A stretch of 64,000 nt of DNA from Austropuccinia psidii. Its lineage: Eukaryota; Basidiomycota; Pucciniomycetes; Pucciniales; Sphaerophragmiaceae. Location of the stretch: positions 18,018,499 to 18,082,498 of the forward strand of contig JALGQZ010000015.1 in the NCBI GenBank assembly GCA_023105745.1. The letters are read 5' to 3'. Both the position numbers and the translations under genes were made by a program. Within the stretch, counting starts at the first letter, position 1. Each line of letters begins with the position of its first letter. The notes under the pieces were generated by a model. That model made no database searches. It was given only the letters and a program-made list of their open reading frames with translations, and was not told the origin of the DNA. Of the stretch, positions 36,868-48,869 are shown piece after piece.

Positions 36868-37303
36868 GTGAGGAATATCCAAGACTATCCAGAATATAAT
36901 TCAATTTTTCCTAACATATCAACATAGCTTGTCAGATAGAGTGATGAATATGATGCCAGCAAGATTGTAGTTTGACAAAACTGCTTTCAGAGGAAGAAAT
37001 GAAATCCAGGACCCGGGTTAAAGTTGGAAGCCACCTGGAATCACTAAAAACTACACCATTTTTAAGCAAAGCATCATTTCTCAAATAAAAACATCATTTA
37101 ACAGCATTTATCAATTTCCTCACTCCTCAAAGAAAATCAGTATAAAAAAAGACAAAAACATTTCAACCTGAAAAAATTCTTTTCCCCTTAAAAAAAGATT
37201 TTTCAACTTGAAACAAAAACAAAAAGTTTTCAATATAATAAAAGGATTAAAAAAATACAATATTTTTTTCCCAACATGAAAAGATAAGAAAAGGGTAGTC
37301 TAT

Positions 37304-37500
37304 CTATGACTTGAAGCTGCAGGGTGGTTCCCTGAGGGCCAACTTAGGGCTAAACCTAGTCCTTGTATGACTTAAAATGGCAGGGTAGCAATTTTAAGGC
37401 TAAAATCAGTGCTTTAATGATACTAAGCTGCATGGTGGTTCCCATACATCCAAAACAAGTCTCTTTATGACTCAAAATAAAGGGGTAGCACACCAGGGGG
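37304..37500 (+). repeat. Tandem array, ~50-60 bp period (about 4 units)
   Basis: Units begin TATGACTTRAA (or ATGATACTAAG, ATGACTCAAA) and contain GCAGGGTGGTTCCC or GCAGGGTAGCA. The GC content is higher than the surroundings. Confidence 0.6.
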
Positions 37501-38000
37501 CTTGATATGGATGTAAAATCAAGGAAGAATGAAAATTGAAAAAATCAAGATGTAAAGAGTAACAAAAAAAGTGAATAATAGAATAATGAAGACTTCAAGG
37601 TAAAATTAATGAAGAATGTTTAACCAAAAGAAACTATCAACATTAATTTTTTTTTTACTCAGTAAGCTAATAAGACTCTCCCTTATTTAATTCTAGAGGG
37701 TTCAAAAATGTCCTTGTATGAAATTAAACTTCAGGAATTGATATAACTAATGCAATTGGTTTTATCCACACAGGGATAAATTATTTTCATTACTTACAGC
37801 TACAACTCAAATTGAATTTTGGAAAAATAAGATACTGAAGAAACTGTTTTATTTTCACTAAAAAATCAAAAATTAAAAAAAGACAAAACAAGTTAGATTA
37901 TCATTTGATAATTTCAACCATCACAAGAATCATGAAAGCTCAAGCCAATGGAGAAAAATATAAGTAATTACTCAACAATGTTAGACCAGTTTCTGAAGCT

Positions 38001-38195
38001 ATGCTTCAAGATCTAAATCCACCATTTCAAAGGCCTAAAGTATCAATAGACTCCTATAAAACACCCCTGTCACTTAACCCACCTCTATTTATTGAAAAAT
38101 TGAAAGTTAATTTTAAATCATCTGGATGGATATCAGAAGAAGAAATATTTTTTTTAAAAATTGTATGTTACTATGTTATACAATATAAACCATAG
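38001..38195 (+). pseudogene. Short coding relic, unknown family
   Basis: A 64-codon frame with protein-like composition (LNPPFQRPKV, SLNPPLFIEKLKV, GWISEEEI) lies just before a family-C LTR. It ends in a low-complexity tail and has no flanking exons that I can join. It may be another fragment of the gene scattered over 33.3-35.5 kb. Confidence 0.3.
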
Positions 38196-38374
38196 CATAA
38201 GAAACCAACAAAAACCCAAAATGAATCTCTTAGTCAGGAAATGAAAGCAGTCAAGAAAATGAGCTTGAAAGTTAAATATTGGAGGAAGAAGTAATTTAAC
38301 AGCACATAGGATCTGACTGATAGTGGAAAGCTTTCAGCTGTGATTCTGAGGACATCATTCAATGTAGAGGGTGA

Positions 38375-39871
38375 TGTGGTATTCCATACCTTAACTACCA
38401 GATCCAAGCTTACTAATAATACTTTATTGTAAAAAGCACAAAGGAAAGGAGTCAAATTAGTGAAGATCAAGTAATTAAAATCGTACTTCAAGAAGGAAAT
38501 GGATTCTTTGCAAAAATAAGCCATAGTCATATTTCAAGGATGAAATGTAGAAGAAATAGTTGAGGATCTATATGGCAAAATAAAGAATATAGAAAAGGTA
38601 CCACTATTGAAGAATTAAGGAATATTGATTTGTAAGTTAAAATTATATCTATATTACTTGGAAATGTAGATCTCTTCAGATGAAGACCAGAAATGGCATA
38701 GGTTCAAGCCACATTGAAGGAAATTCCAAAATTTTCATTTATGGAAGTTTCAAGAATAAAAAATTAGGGAAGACAACAGAAGAATAAAATAATTTCTTGG
38801 AAGAAAACAGGAAAGAGTTTTTTGCAGATATATTTTAAGCCAAATGCATAAGCTGGACATCAAAATGCACAGAACCTGACTAATCCTTTTGAATACTAAC
38901 AAAAGATTATTTTAGGCTTACCAAAACATAATCTAATTGGGCAGAACACAAATTAATTCACTTTTTATACCTATAATTGAAAATTGACATTGAAACTCAA
39001 TCTCATTGGTCAGAAATTGGATCCTGTGTCATTTTGCCACACCAAAGAAACACATTTCAATAGCTAACACCTCTCAGATATGATTTTTTAAGTCCCCTGT
39101 TTTGAGAAGCTCTGTAGAGGCTCAAAAGGTATCAATAGACATCATCTCTTCCTCATTTTCCAGAAATCATGGAAAAAGTTTCCACTAACCAGGATCACAA
39201 CCATGCCTTAACTAGCAGGGTATCTAGAGTAGTAGTAGTATTTTAGCTGTGAAAACCTCAGTAGCCTATTATTATTCAAGAATAGTAGTATAAATTTAGC
39301 TTAAATCATAGTAGTCTTTCTCAGAAGCTCAGTATTATTGAAAAAGTAGTATTTAAAAAAATTCTATGAGAGGTATTTTCATTTTTGAAATAAATTAGCA
39401 GTATAACTAGTATTGATTTTGAAGGAATAATTATAATTAAAATAATGACAACATAAGAAAATAATTGGTCTTATAAAATATCTGTTCTATTACTTTGTAT
39501 ATTTTATTAAGCTTTGTGAGCTTATATCTAAAAAATATGAAGCTTTACTTCATTTCAAAAGGATATTCTTAAAGAAAGAATGTTTTAGTATTTATTCAAT
39601 ATTATAGTGTTAAATCAGAGGTTTTACTGCAGTGTGATTGATAGATCTGATTTAGAGACTAATATTAAGTACTCTATATTTAATTAAGTCACAAATCTTA
39701 TATTATTTTGTCATTCTCTGTAGGCTGACTATTCAGTATTATTTCAAGGGGAAGCCCAATATTCTGGAACCCATGGTAATTGGACAATTCTGAAATTTAA
39801 AACAGAATTTTTAATAATTTTTCCCTGGCAATACTGCCTTTTTTAGTCCAACACCCCAAGGAGTTCCCACA
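38375..39871 (+). mobile_element. Family C LTR copy, plus orientation (1497 bp)
   Basis: It starts TGTGGTATTCCATACC, matching the corresponding end of the 55-57 kb copy, and ends GGAGTTCCCACA. Upstream of the end, AATTTTTCCCTGGCAATACTG matches the AATTTCCCCTTCCAGGTACTG region of the 6.6-8.9 kb copy. The flanking 4-mers (GTGA, AAAC) do not match, so the target duplication is lost or the copy is rearranged. Short CAGTAG repeats at 39226-39350 correspond to the repeated CTCAGTAG part of the other copy. Confidence 0.6.
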
Positions 39872-40114
39872 AAACCCCTTGAAAAAATCTGACTTTTAAC
39901 TCCAGCATAATACCATCACTGAATCCTTGAAAGATTTTTTAGCTTAAATGTATCATATATTGTGGAATAACCTCATACATGACTCATACCAGCCATCATT
40001 TATTGAAATGATTTTTCACGTAAAATGTCCTTCTACTGTATATAGATCATTAACATCACTGCTATTCCTTTCAATAATTTGAATTATGTTTCATGTAAAG
40101 TATAATACCACCAT

Positions 40115-41217
40115 TTTGGGAAATCCTTTTTTGTGAGATAAATGAGGCAGTATCTGGATGGGTAAATTACAATAAAAAAGTTTTTAATTTCTGTTCCTGC
40201 TTGTAACCCTTGCTTTTCTTGAATGTAAGCATAAAGTTGGGGCTGTTTATTTTATTACTTCATTGATTATTTAATCAATTGAGAACCCTTGAATCGTCAT
40301 CTCCATTATTAGTAATCCTAGTATATCTCCTATTGCTTATGTCATGGATAATTTAATCAATTGAAAAACCTAGAATCCTTACCTTCATGATTGCTGTACT
40401 GTAGCTTTCCTATAATACCCTCTCTTTTTATGTATCTAGGCTTCCTTTATCTGTATATTTATTAAATTGAACCCTTTTGAAACGTCTTTGATGTTTCTTT
40501 TGACGTTGTGTAATAATACTGTGACACCTCTACTGTCTAACGTATTATTCCTAGCCTGTCATATCCACTCTTCACACTATTTTACCATCTCTCTACACAA
40601 TAAATCTTCAATTTCTTAATTATAAACTGAAAATGGCCACCTTATCATGGTCCTAGAAAATTATTTACTTTTTACTTCCAGATTAAGGATTAACCTATTC
40701 AAAGGATAATACAAAGCCTAATTGTTGTATAAATATCCAATTATAGCTCTTTTATAAAGAAATGATTGCTTGGTTTATTTTTGATGACCCCTACTTGACT
40801 AAAGCTCTTGCCTGAAATATATTTCATTTTGCTACCCACATTATGTAATTGAGTTTTGAAAATAAAAAATGAATGACTGATAAGTCAGTTAATATAAGAG
40901 ATTTTTTATTTTGTGTCTATAAGCCTCTTCTACGCATCATTCTTGAATTTGGAGTGGCTCAATGGGTGTCATATTGTATCAATTAGATTCACCTCTCCAC
41001 TAAGAAATATAAATTGAAAATTCAATGGCTTTAGTGCTCCATATACCTCTGAGAAGGAATTCAATACTTAAAATGAGAATCAAAAGATACTAAGTCAAAA
41101 TGAAAAATTAGCTTAGCTTTTTCATTAATATAAGCTTGTACAGTTATAACACACCATACATGGATAATTATCACAAACCTCCATGCCTTGAAAAAATACT
41201 TGTATGGTGGCATACCA
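40115..41217 (-). mobile_element. Family C LTR copy, minus orientation, internally deleted (1103 bp)
   Basis: The plus strand begins TTTGGGAAATCC and GAGATAAATGAGGCAGTATC, the reverse complement of the 3' end of the family C LTR. It then follows that LTR backwards (TAGTAATCCTAG, CCATTTTACCATCTCTCTRCA-like words) and ends near the GGCATACCA terminus. CCAT flanks both sides (40111-40114 and 41218-41221), a possible 4-bp target duplication, though CCA-rich ends make the edge ambiguous. Much of the R region seen in other copies is missing. Confidence 0.6.
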
Positions 41218-41576
41218 CCATGCCACTATACATGAATCTGTTTATTAAAATTCCTTTTTTTAAAATGATCATGTGAGGTTTTGGAACTCCAGTGTGTCCC
41301 AATATGTGGTGGAGTTATGGGCCATTCAGGTGGACCCACATTCTGACCCTCTTTAGTTGATATATGTAAATGATATGATAGGGTATTCAAAATTTCAATT
41401 TTAAAATGATCAGATGCAAAATGAATGTGGCTCTGGATAGCCCCCTTTTGATCTACTGATTTCTCTTTTATAATTTGGTCAAGCTTACATATCTGAAGCC
41501 AATTCTCTTCACCTGACCTTATCACTTTCATGTTTTTACCTTTTCCACAACTAACTAAATTAGAATAATATTAGTA

Positions 41577-41936
41577 ATGTCATCCAAATCAAAACCACTA
41601 TGCATTGAAATTATGAATATTGTGTTTTCACCTTGTAGTGATTTATCTTCAGGAAGCAAGCTCTATGAATTCCTCCCTTGGATTTTTCCATGCCAAAACG
41701 GAAGAAATTTGTTGATATATCTCCCAAATGAAACTTCTAGTACTATATCACTCCTTAAATCCATTTATAGAACGTTTATACCACTTATAGATGCTCCAAA
41801 AACCTCTATAAACTGTGATCCTGGGGGGATGGATCCAAAATTGCCAGTCCAATACCACTCAAGCAATTTTCATTTAGGGTGTTTTGATTTCCCAAAAAAT
41901 GATCCTTATTCTTCATCTAAAAAATCTAATCTTTAA
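41577..41936 (+). CDS. Hypothetical ORF, 119 codons
   Basis: The frame runs from an ATG at 41577 to a stop at 41936. It is Ser/Pro/Cys-containing with segments such as LYEFLPWIFPCQNGRNLLIY, and I recognise no family. It lies in a gene-poor area just after a family-C LTR, and no introns or neighbours help. A chance ORF or a relic is as likely as a gene. Confidence 0.2.
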   Translation: MSSKSKPLCIEIMNIVFSPCSDLSSGSKLYEFLPWIFPCQNGRNLLIYLPNETSSTISLLKSIYRTFIPLIDAPKTSINCDPGGMDPKLPVQYHSSNFHLGCFDFPKNDPYSSSKKSNL

Positions 41937-42024
41937 TTGATTCTCCTCAAATTGTATCCAACACTTCTATCCATAGTTGATACTTTTCTGAAACAAGAAC
42001 TCATCCTTCAAATCCCTAAGGGAT

Positions 42025-42303
42025 ATGATAGTAATTGTAATTCTCCATGTAAAGTTTGTAATTGAAAATCTTATGACTCAACCTCAACCGCACCCTTTTG
42101 TTGTTTTATTTCTTCTTTTGTATCCAAAAGAAGCTGATAAAATACCTAGTGTATCAGACCTGCCCATGATGACACCTCCACTTCCATCATCAAAACCTCA
42201 CTCCTCACACATCCAAAAAAACAGAATTTCCTTTCTCTGTGATCAAGAACTACCCAGTGGAAGATTAACTAGTAAAGTTTTTTCAGCCTCAGCCCCTGGG
42301 TAA
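42025..42303 (+). CDS. Hypothetical ORF, 92 codons
   Basis: The ATG at 42025 opens a frame with a hydrophobic, signal-like N-terminus (IVIVILHVKFVI), then a Pro/Ser-rich body. Only one Cys is visible and there is no domain. It could be a small secreted-type protein or a relic; there is no supporting context. Confidence 0.2.
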   Translation: MIVIVILHVKFVIENLMTQPQPHPFVVLFLLLYPKEADKIPSVSDLPMMTPPLPSSKPHSSHIQKNRISFLCDQELPSGRLTSKVFSASAPG

Positions 42304-44635
42304 AAATTTCATTCCAGACACATTATTATGAAAATTCTTGTCAGAAAACATACCTTTTGGTAGTTCACTTGAAGAAAATATGTATTTAGGAAGAATTATC
42401 CAGGAAATTTCTTTAAGTGCAACCTCCAAGAAACAGCAAAATTTCTACCCCAAACCTTCCACACCCACTATAATTATTTTCCCACCTTGCTCATATTTGA
42501 GCTGAAATTTGGAAACTTCTCAGCATAATTATCATGAAAATCTTCAAGCTAAAATCAATCATGGCCCTTTTCATTATTAATTATCTTAGGCTGATATATT
42601 AAATGTGATAAAATCACCAAATACTATCCTTCTTTTACAGAAGAATTTAAGAAAATGAAAGTCCTCAAAATAATAAATTTTTGAAATAAAATGGCATTGT
42701 ATTATTTTGGATGAGTCACAGAAAGAAAGTATTATCAATATGTCTTATTTAAGCTATCATATCACTTAATATTTTTCACTTATAATAGATATAATCTCTT
42801 CCAAATCCATACCACTCATTTGGCCTTTGATAGCCTCCATTCAAAAGATTGCATATTTTTAACAGGAACCTCCATTCACAACAATCTACACAGATCTTGG
42901 GGAATAATATTTTTAGGATACAACCCCAGAGCTTGTATCAGAATCATTGGTAACCTTTCATCCATAATAGTTTCTCCGAATGCAGAAATATTTTTTTTTT
43001 TCATTTAGAATGGAACCATTTGAGCTTGTGCTGAAAAAAAGAAACTCATCCCAAATACCTACTTCCCATTACTCATCACTATGAGCTGATCCTGCTTGAC
43101 CCAAAAAAGAAACAAACATATGAATAATTCTTATCATCAAAGCTGAATGGATCAGGTTAATTTTTCCAAAGTATTAATATTCCCTGGATTTGTTGTAACC
43201 ATAATATCATAATAAAAGGTATTGTGTGTTGTTTTGTATATACCCAAGAGGGGGAGAGCTCACATAATAAAACAGAAATAAGTCAAACCATTTTTTTGTT
43301 AAAAAATTCATGATGAGTTGCAAAACTCAAAAGATTCTCAAAAGCTTCTTAATCAACAAAAAATAAAACAGTGACCAATTTTAATCAGTAGTATATTCAC
43401 AATACAAATGGAGTCTTTATTTTGAAGTAAGCTCTCATCTTTTTCAATTTCAAATCAAATCCTACTGATGGACATTGATTTTCAAAATTGGCATAGTAAA
43501 TTTTCATAAATCTATGCATTAAGAATTAGTAGATGGCACATTTTTGGAAAAAGGGAAACAGAATACCCATGATGAATTGTTGAATAATTCTGAATGTTGT
43601 GTGTTAATTGCATCCATTTCTGCTTCTGGAACTGTTCTAAACATCATGTGTGCTTATAATTTCCATTTAATGGTAAGCTGAACCCTCAAATTGAGAACCA
43701 AAAAATGGACTCTACCATCCACATTTACAGGAACTCAATTGAAGCCCAGAAATTTCAAATAGGTCTGTCTCTATTGTATTGGAAAGAAACAACCCTTTAA
43801 AGTTATTTACTATATTATTCCTCATTAAGTTGCATTCAACATGAAAAAGATATTTTTTGAGCTTATATGAAACAGTGATCCTGTTTTCCTTCATATTATT
43901 TCTTACCAGGTAATCCCCATTTTTATTTTCAAAAAGGGTACAAGAAGAGAAACAAGCCTATCAAGCTGAATTTAATTGGTGTTGGACATACATAAATATC
44001 CATTTTACACCTTCATAGGTTCATACTAATGAAAAAATGAGCTGTATTGAAGTTCTTAAATAATTTCTCAATGAATGAGAGACATAGAGATTTTGTCACA
44101 AGGTATACTATGATAATTACCACATTTCAAATCGCAACACTTATTCTTTAATTCATTTATCATTATCCTCTGTATAGAAACAAGAATCATCAGATCTTAT
44201 TAAATCTCAAAAAAGTAATTTGAGAGCTATAATATTTGTTTGTTTTATATAGAAATTGTAAAATCTGAGTGGAGTGCATCCTCATTTGTACTCACCAGGG
44301 AAAGGTTTGAATCAATCACTGGCAATTGAATTCATGTAAAGAAAGATAAAAGTCAAGCTCATGTTAAGCAAACATTGAGAATATCTCACAGTCAGCTCTT
44401 GCAAATCCTGTGACATGCACAAATATTTGTTCCCCTTTCCCTTCAGCTGAGATTCCTCACCCCCTGAACCTCCTGAAACCAGCCCAATGTTGCTAAGAAT
44501 AACACCTAATGAAAATGCTTTCACACAAACATGTCAAAGAGGTCATTGAGCCAGTCTTGATGCATATTTGTCAATATGGAGCTCCATGACATAGGAGGGG
44601 TGTGTGTAACTTCCTCAGGTCACCTATAAAGAACC
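42304..44635. other. AT-rich DNA, no gene seen
   Basis: Short frames (42820-43008, 43712-43894, 44312-44524) show no motifs, splice context or repeat identity that I can support. Confidence 0.5.
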
Positions 44636-44639
44636 TTGG

Positions 44640-45030
44640 CATGAGCGGGATTAAAAAACTGCATGTGACACAGGTGTAGCCAGCCACACAATGTCTTGGG
44701 TGCATAGGTGTGACACAAGCACACAAAGGAGAGAGATTGTGTGGGGTTCATTTTGTGTAGCTATGAATCAACTTGCCACAAGTGCAATTCAAAAGCTGAA
44801 TTTGACACAGGTGAAGCAAGCCACATAATGCGTCCAGTGCAGGTGGGTATGTGTGACACACTCACAAAAAGGCCTAAGAATGTGCAGGGTTGATGTTGTG
44901 TAGGTTTTAATAAACTTTCAATGAGAAGGATTGACAAGCTGTGTGTGACACAGGTGGAGCCAGCTGCATAATGATTCTGGTGCAGCTGTGTCTGTGTTAC
45001 ACATGCACAAAAAGGCCTAATAATGAGCCA
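44640..45030 (+). repeat. Tandem array, ~140-bp period (3 units)
   Basis: TGACACAGGTGNAGCCAG followed by CACATAATG recurs at 44666, 44803 and 44946. Each unit is followed by GTGCAG..GTGTGACACA and CACAAAAAGGCCTAA-like segments. Minus-strand open frames over this array follow the repeat and are not taken as genes. Confidence 0.75.
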
Positions 45031-45170
45031 AAAGTGAAGAATCCAACTTGTGTGTGACCGCAGGCATGGTATATTGGATAGATGATTGGCCAGAAGTGTG
45101 GAAACCAATTTATGTGTGAGCATAAGCATTGTAAATAGCAGAGGTGAAGTGCCAGCAGTGCAGAAGAATG
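45028..45170 (+). repeat. Tandem array, 62-bp period (~2.3 units)
   Basis: CCARAAGTG-like starts at 45028, 45090 and 45152, each full unit containing AACTTGTGTGTGA or AATTTATGTGTGA and GCATNGTA. It directly continues the 140-bp array. Confidence 0.6.
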
Positions 45171-45899
45171 ATCAGGCAAAATTGCTGGTTTGCACCATAA
45201 TGTGTAATTACCCAAAGATTGTGATTGCTTCTAATGCAGGTTGTTGCTTTCAGTGTGATACACATCTAGCATATTTGACAATTGACTTTGTATTGAAGCA
45301 GATGTGATGCCAACCACAAAATCCACTGACAATAATGTGAAACTGACTTGATTGTGAATTTATTTTATACTGAAAGTGGTGTGACATGAATTCAATTGCT
45401 GGCAATTGATTCAAAACTTTCCCTGGTGACTAATAACTGGCATCTCTAGTATCTTCTTGGAAAGAGTCTTCATTTTACTACAATTTTTAAGCAAATTTTG
45501 ATCAAATAATCTAAAAGATATTCCCTCAAGAATATAACCATCATCTAACAAACCTATTTCTGTTAATCTATCAATAATTTTTCCATTTTTTTAAATTCAG
45601 TATCAAAATATGCTCAAGGGCCATTAAATTTTGATTCTCATATTGTAAATTTAGCCTTATCAAACCAGTTACAATTTCTCTTGCATGTCTGCAGTGAATA
45701 TATCAGATTCTCCACAGTATTTCCCTATCATAATAAGATATATTAGAGCACTTACCACTTGAATTTCCTTAGCAAGCCTTGTGCTTACCTTTGTTTTACC
45801 AAATATTCTGTATATCTTTTCATATCAATCTCCATTCTCTTCTTAAGAAAGTGAGCTACTTCTTCATTGAAGCTAAAACCACCCCATTTTCATTAGAAT

Positions 45900-46696
45900 C
45901 ATTTTTCTAACAGTAATGATTATCCTCAGTGCTGACAAATGCAAGTCAGTGTTTCAGCCACCATCAGGGGTAAGGGTATTTAACCTTAGACCAGCTCAAA
46001 CTCATGAAACCAGAAAATCCAGTATATATATCAAAAATCAGTTTCAGAAAATCTTCTTGCTGAAACATGCATACAACTTGGCTCATCAATACAGCCTTTC
46101 AATACTTGTACAGGTTGAATTCACCAAATACAGTTTGGATTCACAAGACTGAAACTGTATGATCACCCAGCTTCACCACACCTCTTGTACAGCCCCTGTT
46201 CATCCATACAGGGGCTGTATTATCCAAATGAATTTAAATAAAGATTCCTCTCAACAAAATTCACTCTTTGGAAAAGGGCTGATGGATTCTCACATATACC
46301 AGCCCCTCTTCCTCCCTCTGGGAAACTATTCCCAGTTAATTAATAGAGTTGATTTATTATTTAGAAAATATTCTTTCTCTTATTTTTTGGTATTAAGTTA
46401 GTCTTTGCATATTTTCCTCACCTATTAATTAGAGCTGTGGTGGCGATATCCTTCTTAACACTTTTCTTTCTTTCTGAAAGGTTGAAAAAATGGACATGGA
46501 CTTGTTTGTGGTTGGCTCTTTTATCCTTATTCTTATTTTATTTGTTTCTTCTTTCCTTATATATATCTTATTAGCAATCCTATCTTATTTACACTCTTAA
46601 GTTTACTCAATCTTATTCCAATACTTGAGCCCTCCATAAGTGGGTTCCAGTCAACTGAGTGCCAGGCCCTCTTCACCTTGAAGAGCCCCTGTGACA
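45900..46696 (+). mobile_element. 5' LTR of chromovirus element A
   Basis: The end, CCCCTGTGACA at 46696, and the body (GCCCTCCATAAGT, GAGTGC.AGGCCCTCTTCAC, ATCAGGGGTAAGGGTATT) match, in reverse orientation, the LTR at 53631-54424. The left edge is approximate because similarity to the start of the B copy fades near 45900-45930. It precedes gag-pol of element A on the same strand. Confidence 0.65.
46188..46219 (+). repeat. 12-bp perfect hairpin in the element A LTR
   Basis: TACAGCCCCTGT pairs with ACAGGGGCTGTA across an 8-base loop. The equivalent position in the B LTR also forms a hairpin with one covarying pair and one mismatch. Confidence 0.65.
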
Positions 46697-47419
46697 TTAT
46701 ATTAATTAACTCACAATTTCTTCTTTCTTTTCACTCTTTTGAAATCCATTTCTCTCATTCATCAATCATGATATCTTTATGAATTTATGATTTTTCATGA
46801 TTTTATTATTGTTATGACTTTATGATTTCTCATCAACTTTAATCTCATTAATTTTATTTATATAAAAATTGACTCCTTTTCATTTCTTAATTATGCTTAC
46901 CATTTATCTCTATCCTAATTCTTCAATCATCTTCAAATTTTCTTTCTTTGTTTGATTCAAGCCTATAGGCTTTATATTGGTTGGGATTCATTAGGATAAT
47001 TGACTCAGCTTCAAGATTTTGTTGTATTTGATTGATTTTGATTGACTGTTGAATGCCTCAAGATTGAGTTATTGAACTAAAAAATTGCTTTAATTGATTG
47101 ACTGATTTGACACCTCAAGACCTTGAGCTTATTTGAAGATATTATTGATATTAATTTTCAATTGACTTGTAAATTGATTGAATTGAATGATGGAATGATT
47201 GAAATTGATTTGAAACTGTTCAAAAATTCTGATTTGTTGACAAGAATTTGACTTTGTCATTTTCATTCCTCAAGATTTGTTCACATTAATTTCACCTCAA
47301 GAGTGCTGATTGATTCCTCAAGTTCATCAAGACTCTCGTTTTCTATCATTTTATTTGGTCAAGGCTCATTTATTGTTCTCAAACTATCATCAAGCTCTTA
47401 TTTTTCTTATTCCTCAACC
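46697..47419 (+). other. Untranslated leader of element A
   Basis: AT-rich sequence between LTR and gag, with repeated ATGATTTN and CCTCAAGA words. No primer-binding site is obvious next to the LTR; a TGGTTGGGATTC word at about 46978 is too far away to trust. Confidence 0.4.
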
Positions 47420-48735
47420 ATTCCAGTTCAGCATAGCCCTCCAGCAAAGAATACAAGATCTCAAAGACATCAAGCTGTTCTCACTCTTACAGCAAGGGCT
47501 CCTCTTGATTGCACACCGTCAATTCATCAACTGAGTGTAAATTTGGAGAGGACCATCAATGGAAGGAGAAGAACCCTTCAGAAGAGGAGATGTGAAGTCA
47601 AGAAGATCAGTATCATTCTCTGGCTTGTTGGGTGGCCATCTGAGCATTTCTCAAGGGACTAGAGGCAGATTAGGGGAAGCTGAAGATGAAGAGAGGGAGG
47701 AGTCTGTGGAAGAGGAAGAGTATGAAGAAACTGAAGTAGTAGCTGCCTTGGAAGGTGCCCCTGCAGCTTCTGAAGTTCCAAATATAGCCCTTTCTAATAA
47801 ACCTCTCTTTTCCCAACCTGAACCAAATTTTCTCAAGATGATGGAGCAGATGATACAATTAATGGGACAGCTCACTCAAGCAGCTACCCCAGGGACGATT
47901 CCAGAGCCCCAGCATTCAAGAATCCATAAATGAAGGAACCTGATTCTTTCAATGGTACTCAAGCCCATAAACTGAGAGGATTTATCCAATGCTGCCAATT
48001 AATTTTCCATAATTACCCAGAAAACTTCTTCTCTTACAGGAAGAAGGCTCTTTACCCACTGATAGAGCTGGAAAATGGATTGAACCATATCTCTCAAATA
48101 TCCCTGATGAAGACCCATCCTATCTCCTCAAAAACTGGAAATTGCTTTAAGCCCAGTTATTCACTATGTTTGATGATCCCAATGAAGTTATGAAAGCTGA
48201 GGAAGAGTTGGATAATCTCAGGATGAAGGAAAGTGGTAATGTATCCTTGTACATTGCTTATTTCAGAAGATTAATGTCAAGAATTGGGGATTGGGGGAAA
48301 GGGCTTAAATTCATGTCTATAGAAGAAGATTGGCATCAAGAATTTTGTACCTGTTGGATTCTCACCCCAGTAATCTTGATACTCTTCAAGGGCTCATGGA
48401 TATTACCTTGCAATTGGATACCAGGTAACATGAGAGACAAAAGGAGAAGGGTAGTAATCAAGAAAAGAAGCCTCCAGATACTGGATCCAATTCTTTCAGG
48501 AATCCTCAAGATTCATCATCCAAGAAGAGCAAGAATGGAAAGAATTTCAAGTTTTAAAGGATAAGACTCATGCTGCTCTCCTCTATCAGGACGATAAATT
48601 AATCCATTCTGAAAAGGAGAGGAGGATTAAAGGAGGTTTATGCACTTATTCTGGTGGAAAGCACCCAATTGAAAAATGCTTCAAGAGGCCTCAGAATAGG
48701 CAAGGGTAATAAAAAGGCTTCCCTAGCAAGCAGGG
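47420..48735 (+). pseudogene. gag of chromovirus element A (several frameshifts)
   Basis: The frame from about 47420 begins IPVQHSPPAKNTRSQ, with ATT where a start Met would fit. It shifts near 47550 into the frame open 47559-47933 (acidic EEE-rich segment, then LMKMMEQM-like helix), shifts again to 47930-48100 (SFNGTQAHKLRGFIQCCQL capsid-like helix) and to 48166-48564 (ELDNLRMKESGNVSLYI). The C-terminal zinc knuckle at about 48641-48682 reads CTYSGGKHPIEKC: the second Cys is Ser. Gag forms the particle shell and binds RNA. The layout matches the minus-strand relative at 62840-63373; at least three frame breaks make it non-functional. Confidence 0.8.
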
Positions 48736-48869
48736 AAAAGCCTGAGTGCAAATCATGATGTGTTCAATGGTTCTAACTTATTTCCTTCAAGAGAACAATA
48801 GCACACTCTGAATAATAGTGTCAAGAAATCTTTCAAATTTATTATTTTTCTTCTTTCTCTGATATTTTT

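Noticed and set aside
44761..45215. Minus-strand open frames of 122 and 72 codons
   Set aside because: They run through the 140-bp and 62-bp tandem repeats and reflect repeat register, not a gene.
46970..46990. TGGTTGGGATTC as a primer-binding site for element A
   Set aside because: It is about 280 bp from the LTR end fixed by comparison with element B, far outside the usual range.
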